Below, in pieces: positions 46,529-58,625 of a stretch of 64,000 bases of DNA. How positions within the stretch are numbered: the first letter of the stretch is position 1; every line of letters begins with the position of its first letter. Source of the stretch: Gerris lacustris. Taxonomy: Eukaryota; Arthropoda; Insecta; Hemiptera; Gerridae. The notes beneath the pieces were generated by a model that worked only from the letters and a program-made list of their open reading frames with translations, searched no databases and had not been told where the DNA came from. The position numbers and the translations under genes are program-made. The stretch spans positions 58,276,173 to 58,340,172 of the forward strand of contig OX578277.1 in NCBI GenBank assembly GCA_951217055.1, written 5' to 3'.

Positions 46529-46628
<100 letters not shown>

Positions 46629-46955
46629 GTACTTTAAGTTTATGAAATATTATTTGATTATGAATCATATTCTAGAAAGAATCTGAGTATCTTAAAATGA
46701 AATATATTTAATAAAACTAATAAACCATCATTATTATTAGTTTGATAAGTCATGCTTTTAAATTGTATTTTTAGACGATACAATCTGTCTGAACTGTTGT
46801 GTCATATTTTATGCAGACATATTTTATGCAAATCATCAAGGACATAATATATTTAGAATAAAAAATATCTTCCAAATATCCATCTCAATAGCATACATTT
46901 AAATTTAAAGTAATCTAGTGATTAGATTCCTTTGCTAAGTTAAATATACTGCAAA

Positions 46956-48295
46956 TAAGTGTGGCACATAGCTTCCTCACAAACTTCTCAAGTATACTTT
47001 TAGAACCAATTATTACCCAATATATCTTAAAAAGTACTTGATTGATTTTAATGAAATTTGGTAGGAGCCCATTGATGGTCCCATATTAATTTCAAACTTC
47101 CGAGCCCAATGGCTTCTCTTACATTTAAGATCATTTTTTTTTCTTTATTAACGCCTATATATTAAAAAATTCTCAACTCATCCGATTTTTAAGAAATTTA
47201 CATTATTTCTCAAAAGAAGCCCATAGCTGGTCCCATATTAATTTCGAACGTCTGCGCACATTGAATATTTTTGAGGTACTTTATTCATGTTAAGAAGAAA
47301 ATCATTTTTGACCGTTTTAAAATAAAAAGAGGGAAGAAATTGCATAAAATTGACAATAAAAAAAAAAAAAAATTGAAAAATCGAAACAGAAAGTAAAGAA
47401 GGTGATAGGAAGCAATGTGACACCCGGACGTTAAGATATGTAGTTCGGAACATTGCCGAACGACAGACAACCACATGCGAGACTAAAAATGTTGACTAAA
47501 ATGTTGGTCTGAAACGGATTTTTGTTTTGAATTTTTTGAATTTGGAGACAAAAATAAAAATATTTCGTTCTTCAGAACGATGGCACTGCAGACGCTACCT
47601 TCGGTAAGCTCGGAACAAAATATAATACATTTTGAAAGCACAATACACGCAATGAAAGCTATACATCATGGTATCCCTAGTAATAAAGTACAAATTCATT
47701 AGTGCGAAAGAGAAGAAGAAAAGATTATATATTTTGAAGAAATAACTAATTTAATGATAGATTTCTAAATATCTATTACTAATTAATTACTTGATTTTCA
47801 ATTTTTTAAATCGGTCTTATAAATCGAACAAAACTTTCTCATATATATGTTGATACTTTCAACATATATACTTCTGTGGCTCAATTTTTGCGAACTAATA
47901 TATCTTAAAAACTACACCTACAATTTTGATTTTAATATTAATTTATTTCATTTTTTTTTTACATTTTGATGATAGATTCTGCACCCATTTGTTTCTCTTC
48001 CATGTGTGCACAAACATACATTTTTTTACACATATAACTTTAAAAATACTCATTTGAATTTTATTAATTTAATTTGGATGGTTTGTCCAAAGTAGCCTTT
48101 AGATAGCACCAGATTAATTTCAACCGCCTGCGGGCTCTTTAAATTTTGCTGAATTGATTCAAAGTCAAAAACAATTTTGACAGATTTAAAAACGGGCAAA
48201 ATGAAATAAATTTGACAATAATTGGTCGTAAAAGCATAAAATCATTAAAGTATACGAAATATGACGAAGCTATGTGCCACACTATTGGCAGACTA
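46956..48295. mobile_element. Family A foldback, long rearranged copy
   Basis: Left end gtggcacatagcttcctcac and right end gaagctatgtgccacactat are inverted, about 1.33 kb apart. Between them are arm blocks in mixed order: two gtcccatattaatttc-type blocks, tctgaaacggatttttg, ATTTCGTTCTTCAGAACGAT at 47560-47580, gctaccttcggtaagctcgg, a second arm from 47880 (tttgcgaactaatatatctt), caaccgcctgcgggctcttt, and gacaataattgg. The frames at 47238-47476 lie in arm sequence and are not genes. Confidence 0.75.
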
Positions 48296-48324
48296 TTTTT
48301 AAAAAAGTGTTCATCTGGTTGTTG

Positions 48325-48615
48325 TTTACTTTTTGGTGTTTTTCATCGGATCAGTTTTTGGGGGTTGCGTCCTCAAATTTAGTGCCAAAATTCATTTCTC
48401 GATTTACCTGGGGGTATGATTTGTCTGAACCTGTACGCCAAAAGTCATCAAAATCGGTCCAATAGTTTAGTTTATTAGTTTATTATTACTCCAAGCGTCT
48501 GCACAGACTACAGATGACAGAGTACACACTACAGATGACACACAGACTTTAAAACAAAAAACACACTTATTGTACTCAATGCTTTCTCTTTATTCATACA
48601 ACGAATATTAGAAAG
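48325..48615 (+). repeat. Family B tail repeat, copy B3
   Basis: Contains gttgcgtcctcaaatttagt, attcatttctcgatttacct, cgccaaaagtcatcaaaatc, gcgtctgcacagactacag and the gctttctctttattca end. It starts about 30 bases after the family A end, the same pairing as at 55141-55505. Confidence 0.65.
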
Positions 48616-48790
48616 TAAAATATGAAATGGATGGGGAGAACTGCGGGGGACCGCAAATGATCAATTAGTCAGTTTTTCTTTTCGGTAGCATTTTCAGAAA
48701 GGGTTGACAAGTAACTTAGGTAAAGGGTAAAGCAAAATTGGGAGAGAGGTTTTGGGCTAAAGTTACTGGTAAAATATTAATGTAGTGCAA

Positions 48791-48934
48791 GGGCGGTTTC
48801 ACGCTAGGTGACCTGTCTCGCTGTCCCGTGAGACGGCGACGTTTCTGTGTGTTAAGATCTCAAATGTATAGCAGCGCATCATTTCGGTCTTCTGTGTCAC
48901 ATAAAAACAGTCGCCGACCTATACAAGATTGGCC
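48791..48934. mobile_element. Harbinger-type MITE 1
   Basis: Left GGGCGGTTTCACGCTAGGTG and the complement of the right, GGCCAATCTTGTATAGGTCG, followed inward on both sides by cggcgac and gttt..tgtg blocks. Flanks CAA and TAA, near-identical 3-mers as expected for a worn TWA target. Confidence 0.65.
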
Positions 48935-48943
48935 TAAGAGTAA

Positions 48944-49091
48944 GGCCAGTTTCATACTGGGTAACTTTACTCGCACGCGACAGCGACGTTTTTTATGTGA
49001 CGCCGAAGACAGAAACGTTTAGTGCACAATGAGAGATTTCACATATAAAAACGTCGCAGTCGCGGTCGCATGCGACATTGTGAAACCCCTC
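48944..49091. mobile_element. Harbinger-type MITE 2 with TAA target duplication
   Basis: Left GGCCAGTTTCATACTGGGTA; complement of the right GAGGGGTTTCACAATGTCGC; inner gcgacagcgacgttttt against aaaaacgtcgcagtcgc. TAA is present at 48941-48943 and 49092-49094. The 63-codon frame at 48828-49022 spans both MITEs and is rejected. Confidence 0.75.
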
Positions 49092-49320
49092 TAAAAGTTT
49101 TAAGAAAGGACTATGCTGTCAGGTACAGGTATAGTGACACGTCTTATACATTATCCTGAGGTAATAGTAATATTGTTTTATTGCAATAAGTTCATTGGCT
49201 GAGAAGCAAGAAATACCGTAATGAAATCTTAGTTAGTTGAATCCAATAATAAAAATATATTATTGAAACCGCTTTTTATTGTTTGTTTATTGCACTGCAT
49301 TACTTAAATACTTTTTAGTT

Positions 49321-49470
49321 TCTCACATACTTAGTATTTATAGAGAGAAAGTATCTTGGCAAATAATTGAGTTTGAGATTTTATGAATTTAGCGTCCTTA
49401 TCTGATTTTGATGAAATTTGGTACAAGCGTTCAGAGAAATCATACCCCGATGTGTGACAATTTTATAAGA
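49321..49470 (-). repeat. Family B fragment
   Basis: ttatagagagaaagtatctt, gagtttgagattttatgaat, ttgatgaaatttggtacaag and ataccccgatgtgtgac follow the block order of the inverted B copy at 55245. Confidence 0.55.
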
Positions 49471-50220
49471 CATTTTAATAAAATGCTTAGTAATAATTTA
49501 ATTTAACCTCGAACTTTTGAATGAAAAAAAACTCGACGAAGAAATTATGTACATGAGAAAGCTTAGTACAACTATAGTATCGAACAGATTTTTCTCCTTA
49601 TGCATCTATGGTAGTGTTTTCCTTTATTAAAAGACGCACTCTTCCACTAGCATAACGATCAATAGTGTAGCATGTATATTTTAATTATGCATGTATCTTC
49701 AAAAATCGATTCAATATCAGTAACTCAACTACGCATTTGCACGCACAACCGCGCCCTTAAATGTTAGTTATTATCTTTTTAAAGAGTTTAAGAAGGCCAG
49801 GTCCATCATATGTCAACATTTTTTAAAATTAAATGAGCACCATATTGACTAAAGGTAGAATTATACTATAACTATATGCAATTACTTAATCCTATGGATA
49901 AGTAATTATTTCCCAAGTTAGTATAGTAATGTTGCCCTAAGACTTAAAACAGCTTTTCTAGTGCAATATTCTCAAATAAAGCATAACAATCTTCGGCTGA
50001 ATGTATAGTTATTAGTCCTTGCTAGTGGTGGTGTTAAGTAAAAGTTATTAACTCCAACATAGATGGTTAAAAAATAATGATAATTTAAAAATACATAATA
50101 AACTACTAAACATTTGCATAGTTAAACTCGAGGCTTAACTGTAAGTTTAAGGCGCATGCAACTTTTATGTAATTATTTTCCAAGCTTGTGCATGGAGACT
50201 GTTTTTAAAAATGAATGTAT
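49471..50220. other. AT-rich spacer, no supported feature
   Basis: Nothing supported. Confidence 0.5.
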
Positions 50221-50700
50221 AGTTTCAATGATTTAGAGATGCACGAAGAGGGTTTGTGAGAGTCAGTTGCAAGCCAGGCGACAGGGATCTTTTACATCTT
50301 ACCGCCTCCGGATTTATAAGGAGAAAAAAGCTATTATACCACGCCTTGGTTAGTTTGAAGATGAGAGTGAAAGGCAGAAGGGGAAAAGTGCGTGGAAAGG
50401 CTTCTAGTGCGTTGTCGGGGTTCTGTCTGGGGGTTAGGGTGTTGCCTTGGCGACCGACGGCCACGCAGGAGGAAGGTGCACGCAATCGATTACTACGCAG
50501 TAGACTAAATGCAATCGATATAAAAGCCGCGCGTATACGCAGTCCCTTTTCCCTAGACACGCACTCCGACGCAGTGCTATACCACTCCCATACCACCCCT
50601 TTTTCCGAGCACTGCGGGGGTTCACTATCGACTAAAATACTACTCTCTTCAGACACCTTCGCTGACACTTGATAATAAGGGGAACACAAGCTACAAGACC
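50221..50700. other. GC-richer island with overlapping open frames on both strands
   Basis: G-rich left (gcacgaagagggtttgtgag, aaggcagaaggggaaaagtg, ctgtctgggggttagggtg) and C-rich right (cagtcccttttccctagaca, caccccttttt). Frames of 138 codons (+, 50256-50672) and 154 codons (-, 50225-50689) overlap almost fully; neither protein has a motif or a typical start, and both are best explained by local composition. The repeated word aatcgat appears twice near 50485-50520. Confidence 0.45.
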
Positions 50701-51610
50701 ACCCTAGTATAGTAAACTAGAGATTTACTAAAAAATATTCATAATTAGCAAATCCAACTCGATCGGAGGAGTGAGGAATGGCAAATAGTTAAGTTTAACG
50801 TACTAGACCGAAATTGATATTCCATAATTAGATATGAACGAAAAAAAAGATAAATGAAGGTTAATGCAAAATTTAATACTTCGCTTTTTCAGCAAAATAT
50901 CTTTCGTACTAATAACATTGACGTCTTTGTCTTATCATATATATCACATCTTTCGGCAGAATTCTTGGTTTATTCTATATTTTTGTCCTTGAATCGTCCC
51001 TATAAGTCTAAAATTAAGCTGAAGTCTAAAAAGTTTATTCTGATTTATAAAATTGATACGGATCACCTTTAATATATAATAAGAGGCAACATTTTTGGAT
51101 TACTACCCTAATAGTCCAAACCCTCCATGATTGATACAGAAAAGGGAAAACACAAATCTTATGTCTAACATATTTAATTGTTTTCTATGGTTGATTATAT
51201 TAACTGTAAATTTATTAATACCAAGAAATAAATAAACAAATTTATCTTGTTTTATACATCAAAGTTGATTTGTTATGTTAGCAGTTAGGAAATGTTAATT
51301 AGTAGATCTAAAGATATGGTAAAGACACGTGCCGTTAGTAGGGTTGCCAAGACTGAAGCACGCACAGTCCCTACCCCAAATCTTAAGAATTATCTCGTTT
51401 TTAACTTGGAGCTTATCTAACTATTCCAATCCCTACAAATGGATGTTTCATATTCTAGCACCCTTATAATATCTTGTACTGAAAGCGCAATCATATAATT
51501 CTTTATACCTTTAAGGGATATTATATTTTTTAGAGGTTTCGTTTTGATTTAATAATTAACAATATTAATTTATTAAGTTAAAGAATTGCTTTATAAACAG
51601 TCTGCTGTCC
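50701..51610. other. AT-rich spacer; one unassigned open frame
   Basis: The frame at 50854-51072 (72 codons, MKVNAKFNTSLFQQNIF...) has no recognised family. Probably chance. Confidence 0.4.
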
Positions 51611-52110
51611 TCGCGTCCTATTTCGTATACTTTTATGATTTTATGTTTTTAAAACCAATTATTGTCAAATTTATTTGAATTCCCCCCGCCCCGTTTTTTA
51701 AAACAGTCAAAGTTTTAGGATTTTTTTAATCATTTTAAGTATCAATGTAGCAAAATTTAAAGAGCGCAAACGGTTGAAATTAATCTGGGGCTACCTGCGG
51801 GCTACTTTCGACAATCCATCCAAATTTCATAAAAATAAGATAATAAGATGTATGTTTGTGCGAATGTGGAAGAGAAAAAAATGGGCGCAGAAAGCCTACA
51901 TAGGACCAACAATGGGCTAATTATGATCTACCACCTAAATTTCATTAATATCGGACGAGTAGTTTTATTGGTTCGCAAAAATTGAACGACAGATAGACAC
52001 GGAATGTTCCCTGATGTCTGAAACGGATTTCAGTCTTGGAATTTTTGAAATCGGAGATATAATAAATTTGCGTTCTTCTGAACGTTCACTTCGATAAGCT
52101 ATGAAGCAAA
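51611..52110. mobile_element. Family A foldback, right arm with short left stub
   Basis: The left stub cctcgcgtcctatttcgtat and accaattattgtcaaattta is followed by the right arm: agcgcaaacggttgaaatta, ctacctgcgggctactttcg, cgaatgtggaagag, ggaccaacaatgggctaatt, gcaaaaattgaacgacagat, tgatgtctgaaacggatttc, gaaatcggagatat, CGTTCTTCTGAACG, and a worn cttcgataagct. One of the best-preserved single arms. Confidence 0.75.
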
Positions 52111-52680
52111 AAGGGGGTTTCGTTAGTATAGGCATTATAAAGATTATCACCTCGCGCAACCTCTTTATCTTCCTCAGCACACATGATTTTACACTTATTG
52201 TTCAAGCTATAAACTATCATTTTAAATGAGAAACTACAGTTTCACAATGATTCACAAATTTTCCAATATTATGCCTTTAAAGCTTAAAATTAAGTTAATT
52301 ATAATATTTAGATGGTTCCAAAAAGCAAGGATCAATTATGTATAATTATATTGTCATATATGCTCATCACCACTTCTTACTTAAATCTTTTAATTTTTTA
52401 CTCCTGCAAAAAGATGAATTAGTAAAGAAGTATATTAGTATTAAGTAGCTATTTTTATAAAGAAAGAATTGGTCTCAAAGAACTCCGAATGACTGCGTGT
52501 CTGGATGAGTAAGGATAAACTATACCTATAAAAAATATGAGATGGATTGAGATATATGGAATAATAGCAAAATGGGCTAAATGTTTTCTTAAGGTTTTAA
52601 AAGGAATATAATTTCCCATTTTTACACCTTGCAATTCTTCGGATTGCTGCAGAAGGTTTTCTTGAGTTTGTATTATAGCT
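52111..52680. other. AT-rich spacer, no supported feature
   Basis: Nothing supported. Confidence 0.5.
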
Positions 52681-53260
52681 GAGATGGGGGAAATCTTTGA
52701 ATGGTAGAAGTTAGAGGGTGGCGCAACGCCTCAACTTTAGTGCGTTTCTTGGAAGCACGCTCATGCAGCATGTATATATTAATGCCACACCCAGTGTTCC
52801 TGCAGAAGGGGAGGATCGAATATTATCCCCTGTAGGAAAGTAAAGGGGAAGAAGGAAGGTTAAGGGGAAGGCAATATTATAGTCCAAGATGGCGGATTAC
52901 TAGGTTGGGGTGTAAGTGGGCTGAGGGGTGACTCAGAATCTAGGGGGTGGAAAAAGTCTTCACCAGGTCGATACTCCTTGGGAGGGAGGATGCGCTAGAA
53001 GTAGGAGGGTGCCTTAAGACTTCTGGAGGTTTCCCTAAAGAAGGGGAGAAGTAGGAAGAAACACGTCTGATAAAGGCAGGAAATGAAAAGTGTGAAAAGA
53101 GCAAGCACTTTTAGCCATTCAATCTGCACTCTGTCTTAAGAGGTAATTTCCTTCAAAAAGTCCGAAGAGATTAGGTTCACAATAGAGGAAGGTGCACGAG
53201 ATCAACGAGCTCTTGTGAGTCTCAAACACCTGTTTCCTACGGTCCATTATCGACACTTAA
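52681..53260. other. Long G-rich island
   Basis: Plus strand G/A-rich over about 400 bases (gtaaaggggaagaaggaagg, ggttggggtgtaagtgggct, tctagggggtggaaaaagtc, ttgggagggaggatgcgct). Little C-rich right half, so the switch is incomplete here. Confidence 0.45.
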
Positions 53261-54510
53261 ACATTAACTGTTTTTTCGTCTGTTCATAACTCCTTCATTT
53301 TTGTCCGATTCCAATCAAGGAGTCCTCCCGGCAGAGGAAATTACCATTCTCTAAAATTTGATTTTTTATTTGTTATATACATATTTGAAGTGTTGAAGTA
53401 GCAGACTTTTGCAGTGTCTAAAAAATATATATTTTATTTTCAGATATATCTATCTTAATTTCAAGCTCATGAGGAAGTATAAATGGATATTTTAAGGATA
53501 TTAGGGGAAAATTATTTTTAATACAAAATCTATTCCTAAACAATTATATTGCTAACAGTATAAAGAATAAGGATACCAAAATATTCGACAAAGCAGACAA
53601 AGCTTTTTCCCAATGTATTATTACTGAGACTACTTAAACTATCCAATGCCATGTAGATTTTTCAAGCATCTTGTAACCAACAAATTTAGGAAACAAACAA
53701 AGAATATATTTTCCTCATAGAAAGTTGTTTTGACTATTTAATTGAGACAGCTAGAGCAATAGAAATAAAAATAAATTATTATTAGTTTAATATAAAACCA
53801 TCTTGACCACATAATGAATTCAAAAACAACTACAATCGGGTATAGAACTTTCTAAAAAAACTAATGTTTCAATGGAATGCTAAGGGGAGGGGGGGGGGAG
53901 GGTATCAGTTTTAATCATTAAGATACTTCAACTTTTATGTGAGTACTGAATCATTTTTATAGAGTGAATAATTTATCTTTATAGCCAAGTTGATAAAAAT
54001 GATTTCTGGGACAAGGAGAAAATAGATATATAGTCTACTGACCTATTGAGTCAGCAATATGAATGGCAGCCTTGAGACCAACTTATCTCTTCTAGCTGTG
54101 TGATATGTTTCAACCTAAGCAATAATAATTCGATCCCAGAAAAATCTTTTTTAAACTCTTAATTTCATTATAGAAACTGTCTAGAGTCTAGATGATAACA
54201 TTACCTACTTTTTCTCGGAAAGAATTCTATTAGTCCTAAATTAAAATATTTTCATAAACTAGTGAGCATAGATCTAGTAGTTTATTTTTTGAAGGAAGGG
54301 ATTAATACTATCTTAGAAAGGAAAAATTATCCTAATTATTTCTAAAAGGTCTTCCTTTTTTAAGTACATTTAGAACTTATCACTTCATCATTCCTCTGTC
54401 CTCTGTGTACGTGTACAGGGTACAATCATCGACATACATTGCGTATGTAAAATGTGTTGTTTAGCATTTAGCATTTATGCCCCACTATAGTCCTTAATTC
54501 CTTATTTCAA
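53261..54510. other. AT-rich spacer, no supported feature
   Basis: Includes a G-rich run near 53886-53900 (ggggaggggggggggagggt). Nothing else. Confidence 0.5.
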
Positions 54511-54870
54511 GATTTATTACGCGAGGAAGCTATGTGTCACACTAATTGGCAAACTATTTATTATTTTGAATTTTCCATGAATTAAAGTATATCAATTTAG
54601 TAAACTTTAAAGAGCGCAGAGGGTTAAATCAATCTGGGACTATCTGCTGGCTACTTTCGACAAACCATCCATATTTCATCAAATTCAGATGAGTACTTTT
54701 TGAAATCGGAGACATAAACAAATTTCTTTCTTCAGAATGATCACATATCGTCCATTACCTTCGGTAAGCTTGGATGCAAAATCAAATAAATTAGACAATA
54801 ATGGTTTGTAAAAGCATAACTATGAACTATGAGGAAGCTATGTGCAACACTATTTGGCTGATGTTTTTCT
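54511..54870. repeat. Family A foldback fragments
   Basis: A terminal gcgaggaagctatgtgtcac at 54519, then agagcgcagagggttaaatc, gactatctgctggctacttt, an internal deletion, gaaatcggagacataaac, TTCTTCAGAATGATCACAT, attaccttcggtaagcttgg, gacaataatggtttgtaaaa and gaggaagctatgtgcaacac. Two right ends about 315 bases apart enclose one shortened arm. Confidence 0.7.
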
Positions 54871-55140
54871 TTAAATTACACCTAACCAAAAAAGTCGTTA
54901 CATCTTTGAATGGGAATTAGAGCCCAACTATACAAAACATTAGTGTTAGTTTCTAATAGTGGTCTTTAACAAATGTTAATGAAATTAAGAGAATATTTTT
55001 GATATTTCACTGGATCATATGCATAATTTATATACATACAACGAGGCTGACGTATTGTAAGACGCTTCGCCCAAACTCCAAATCTTTCAGTATTATAATC
55101 AAATACATGATTTATCTTAGACGATTTATAAAATAGACTG
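54871..55140. other. AT-rich spacer, no supported feature
   Basis: Nothing supported. Confidence 0.4.
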
Positions 55141-55143
55141 TCA

Positions 55144-55240
55144 ATTGGTGTGGCGCATAGCTTCCTCGCATCCTATCACGTACATTATTGATTTTATGAT
55201 TTTACAAGCCATTATTGTCTAATTTGTTTGTTTCCTCGTT
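55144..55240. repeat. Family A foldback, left terminal fragment
   Basis: tcaattggtgtggcgcatag, cttcctcgcatcctatcacg, attgattttatgattttaca, agccattattgtctaatttg: the most complete outer end in the window. Confidence 0.75.
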
Positions 55241-55505
55241 TTTACTTTTTCATATAAAGACAAAGTATTGCGATGACGCGAAAATTCGATTTTGAGATTT
55301 TGAAGGATTTACACGTTAAGAGGTCCCCTGAGTCCAAAAAAGGGGTTTGTAAAAAATGTCTGTCTGTCGTCTATCGTCTGTGCAGACGCCTGGAGCCTAA
55401 ACTACTGGGCCGATTTTGACGAAATTTGGCATACAAGAAAAATCACACCCCGAAGCGTATTCGAGAAATGAATTTTAGCTCCAAATTTAGGGTTGCTAAC
55501 CCCCA
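55241..55505 (-). repeat. Family B tail repeat, copy B2
   Basis: Complement of B1: tttttcatataaagacaaag, attgcgatgacgcgaaaatt, aggtcccctgagtccaaaaa, gtctgtctgtcgtctatcgt, cagacgcctggagcctaaac, gaaatgaattttagctccaa. It directly follows the family A end. Confidence 0.75.
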
Positions 55506-55654
55506 AAAATTTGGAAGAAACGTGAAAAAAATTATTTCTCGAAAACGGTTCCTACGATTTTTATTAAAAAGAATGTAAAATATACACCATTTAAATTAAA
55601 TACGAATCTAACGATATAAGCCGTTTTCCCGTGAAAATCCAGTTCCTGAAAATA

Positions 55655-55710
55655 GCTTAAAACGAGGACAGAGAGAGCCCGGGTTCGATTCCCCGCCCGG
55701 GAGAAGTTAT
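55655..55710 (+). pseudogene. tRNA-like T-arm and acceptor fragment
   Basis: gagagagcccgggttcgatt then ccccgcccgggagaag. GGTTCGATTCC is a consensus box B. No 5' half is present. It lies between B2 and the family A right arm and may be the head of a SINE-like piece. Confidence 0.5.
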
Positions 55711-55819
55711 TTTTATGGTATTATGAAATGTTCAGTAATAATTAAATGTACGTACGAAAACTAATAAATAGCATAAACTGGGTTAAGTAATTATGAACTT
55801 TTATTTAATCTGCCAAAAT

Positions 55820-56310
55820 TGTTTTGATTTTTTACATGAATTAAAGTATCAATTTATCAAAAGTTTAAGAGTGCAGACACGGTTCAAATTAATCTAGGGC
55901 TACCTATGTTACTTTCGATAAACTATAAAAGTTTCATACAAATCAGATAAGTACTATATGGAGCGATAGGTGTAAATAAATTTATGTTTGTGTGCTGCAC
56001 ATGTGGGAGAGAAATAAAAGAGCGCAGAAGGTTGAAACTTATATGGGACCAACAATGGGCTAATCATGATCTAAAAAAATGGGCTAATCATGATCTCTTC
56101 CAAATTTCATTAAAGTCGGACGTGTAGTTTTTAAGATTGGTTGGTTCTCAAAAATAGAGTGACAGACCGACAGACAGACACGGAACCAAAAATATTTCCT
56201 GATGTCTGAAACGGTCTTGGAATTTTTTAAATCGGAGAACTAATTTTTTTTCATTCTTCAGGATGATCACGTAGCTTCCGTTACCTTCGGTAAGCTCGGA
56301 AGCAAAATAT
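55820..56310. mobile_element. Family A foldback, well-preserved right arm
   Basis: ttttttacatgaattaaagt, agagtgcagacacggttcaa, atctagggctacctatg, a cacatgtgggagag block, a local duplication of aatgggctaatcatgatct, gtgacagaccgacagacaga, tgatgtctgaaacggtcttg, aaatcggagaac, TTCTTCAGGATGATCACGTA, cttccgttaccttcggtaag and ctcggaagcaaaatata. With 55144-55240 it may be the two ends of one element into which B2 and the tRNA-like piece were placed. Confidence 0.8.
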
Positions 56311-56317
56311 AATCACA

Positions 56318-56726
56318 GTCTATTCTTGTTCTTAGGGTATAAATAAAAACTAAGTTTAAATTTTCAAGTGCGGTATTTCAGTCCCACTTGGGCCATTACC
56401 AAGCTTAATAATTGTTCCTAAAGAACATCCAAAAGTATCTCCTATACTTAATTTTGGCATTTTCTTATTAATTATTCAGCACCATATTGCCTTTGTCATG
56501 ATATGTATTAATTGTCATGATATGTAAAAAGTAATAAAATCCCTTTTCTCAAATAGAAAATCCGTCTTATATTGCGAGTTTATCAAATCAAACTCGAGAG
56601 TATGAAATAATTTTGGATATGTTTTAAGAACAATTATTAAGCTTGATAATGGCCCAAGTGGGGGTGAAATATCGAATTTAAAAATGAAATTAGTTTTTAT
56701 TTATACCCTTAACACCAAGAATAGAC
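56318..56726. mobile_element. Foldback element with about 100-bp arms
   Basis: Left arm gtctattcttgttcttaggg ... cccacttgggccattaccaa gcttaataattgttc; right arm is the complement, from about 56625 to 56726. The loop of about 200 bases includes two ttgtcatgatatgta copies. It abuts the family A right arm. No target duplication is clear. Confidence 0.75.
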
Positions 56727-57050
56727 CTCAGAACCACTTACTAAAATAAAACTTGTTATTTTAGACTGTAATATTATTTGTTAAATTTGGCTTTAAAGGA
56801 ATAGCTATAAGCACATAATTTCAGACTTTTTTTCTTATTATTATAACAATTATAAGGTTATAACAATAAGTGTAAGGAGCTTTAGGGTTTAAAGGAGTAA
56901 TAATGAACGTTGACCTTGAAATCTTCTACTCAAGGTCTCCAGACGTTCATTGATCCCCGTCTAGGACATTGAGATTAGGAAAAAGGATTAAAAACATTCA
57001 CTGAATTTTCACAAAAAACAAGCGATGTCATTGATAAGGAAAATAATGAT
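56727..57050. other. AT-rich spacer, no supported feature
   Basis: Contains the split inverted words gaacgttgaccttgaaatct and caaggtctccagacgttca near 56902-56950. Otherwise nothing. Confidence 0.4.
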
Positions 57051-57270
57051 AAAATCCTGCTTATATGTCTTGTTTTTTAGTGTAGAGGAAGAAGGGCCTT
57101 TTGTATAAGGGGAGAAGAACTGTCCAGGCGTGCACGTGTCCCAGGTAGTAGTAGGAGTGGGGATATAGAGTGAAGGGGAGCGTAGACCACGTGCAAGCCA
57201 CACCCAAACACTCTCACTCTCACTCACTCTTACCTTCTACTGCCGCTCTCTGTTAACTCACTCTTTTCTA
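57051..57270. other. GC-richer island with a clear G-to-C strand switch
   Basis: Left: tagtgtagaggaagaagggc, aaggggagaagaactg, ggagtggggatatagagtga. Right: cactctcactctcactcact, cttaccttctactgccgctc. The minus frame at 57009-57227 is compositional. Confidence 0.5.
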
Positions 57271-58069
57271 CTAGTCAATTACTTATATCTTTCTATAGAT
57301 AAACAACGGGTGTATTTTGCTATAAATACTATAATAGTAGACCTATGTTACTATGTCACTAATACCATACAACGCAATGGCTTAACAAATATCAACTTAA
57401 GTCATTGTTATCACCGTAATATCAATACGCATAATGAAGGTATGATAATATTATCATAACTTTATTAATGTCAGAACCTCAATTACCTATTAAAAATAAA
57501 ACAATGTTGTTATCTTATTCAATAATTTATTAATAACTTTTACTACAAATTAATTATGACCATAAGTGAAGTATACATATTAATTTTAATTTTAATATTT
57601 ATAATAATAATATATTTGTACATAAATATACTGTACGCTTCATAAGTTATAAAATAAAGTTATTATAAAAGTATTGCTTAATTTTTTGGTCAGTGTAACA
57701 TTGACAATAACCAATTGATTAGGTTACGCATTTTTATCTTGTGTCAAAAAGATAATTTTAAATATAATATTTTCACGAAATGGGACAATCTATTTAATTA
57801 AATGTTTTGCTAGCATTAGTTATAATAATTCTAGTATTTTGGTTATATCGGTTAGCAACTTAAAAGAGTATTTATTTTATCAACAATTATTAAACATAGA
57901 GGTTATTCCAATAATAGCTAAATAACGATTTATTTACTCGCAGTAACTATAACTATGGTTTAATTATTTCTTACGGCTTCTTAATAGAAATAATAAAAAT
58001 ATAAAATAAATAAAGTTTAATTAAACACTAACAAGCCATGACATACATTGTGTAGTATTATATTACTAT

Positions 58070-58070
<1 letters not shown>
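57271..58070. other. AT-rich spacer, no supported feature
   Basis: Nothing supported. Confidence 0.5.

Positions 58071-58157
<87 letters not shown>
58071..58157. repeat. (TA)n microsatellite
   Basis: About 85 bases of uninterrupted TA. Confidence 0.95.
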
Positions 58158-58162
<5 letters not shown>

Positions 58163-58559
58163 ACCGATTAGATGTACGTACATATCATCTATAATGTAAA
58201 CAAAAAAAAGTATGCTTAAATTACAAAGTGTAGACGTTTGTGGGTCTATGGATAGAAATATTATTTTCGCAAATGAAGTTGTCCATGGTTTTTAGTATAA
58301 AAGTTGGTAGGTTCCACATAAAAACTGCATATAATCTATTTGAATTGAAATAAAAGTAAAATTTTAATATTTATTAAACAATATGAAGAATTGCATTGTA
58401 AATTCGTGAGAGGGAGTACGGGGCAGGGGTTAGACTAAGCCATCCATTCTGTTTATTCGCGGATGGCATGTGCTTATAACGGGGAGGTTCTTTATGCGTA
58501 CAATGTACTTTAACAAACAACTACATAATATTATTTATATTATGTAATCGATTTTTTAT

Positions 58560-58625
58560 AGTTCCTATTTACTTAGTATACATAGAGAGAAACTATTGCG
58601 GGTGCATGAAAATTCTATATTTTAT
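58560..58625 (-). repeat. Family B end fragment
   Basis: gttcctatttacttagtata, catagagagaaactattgcg, ggtgcatgaaaattctatat; parallel to tacttagtatttatagagag at 49328. Confidence 0.45.

Noticed and set aside
50225..50689. 154- and 138-codon open frames on opposite strands
   Set aside because: They overlap almost completely, neither has a recognisable motif, and the region is a GC-richer island where stop codons are scarce.
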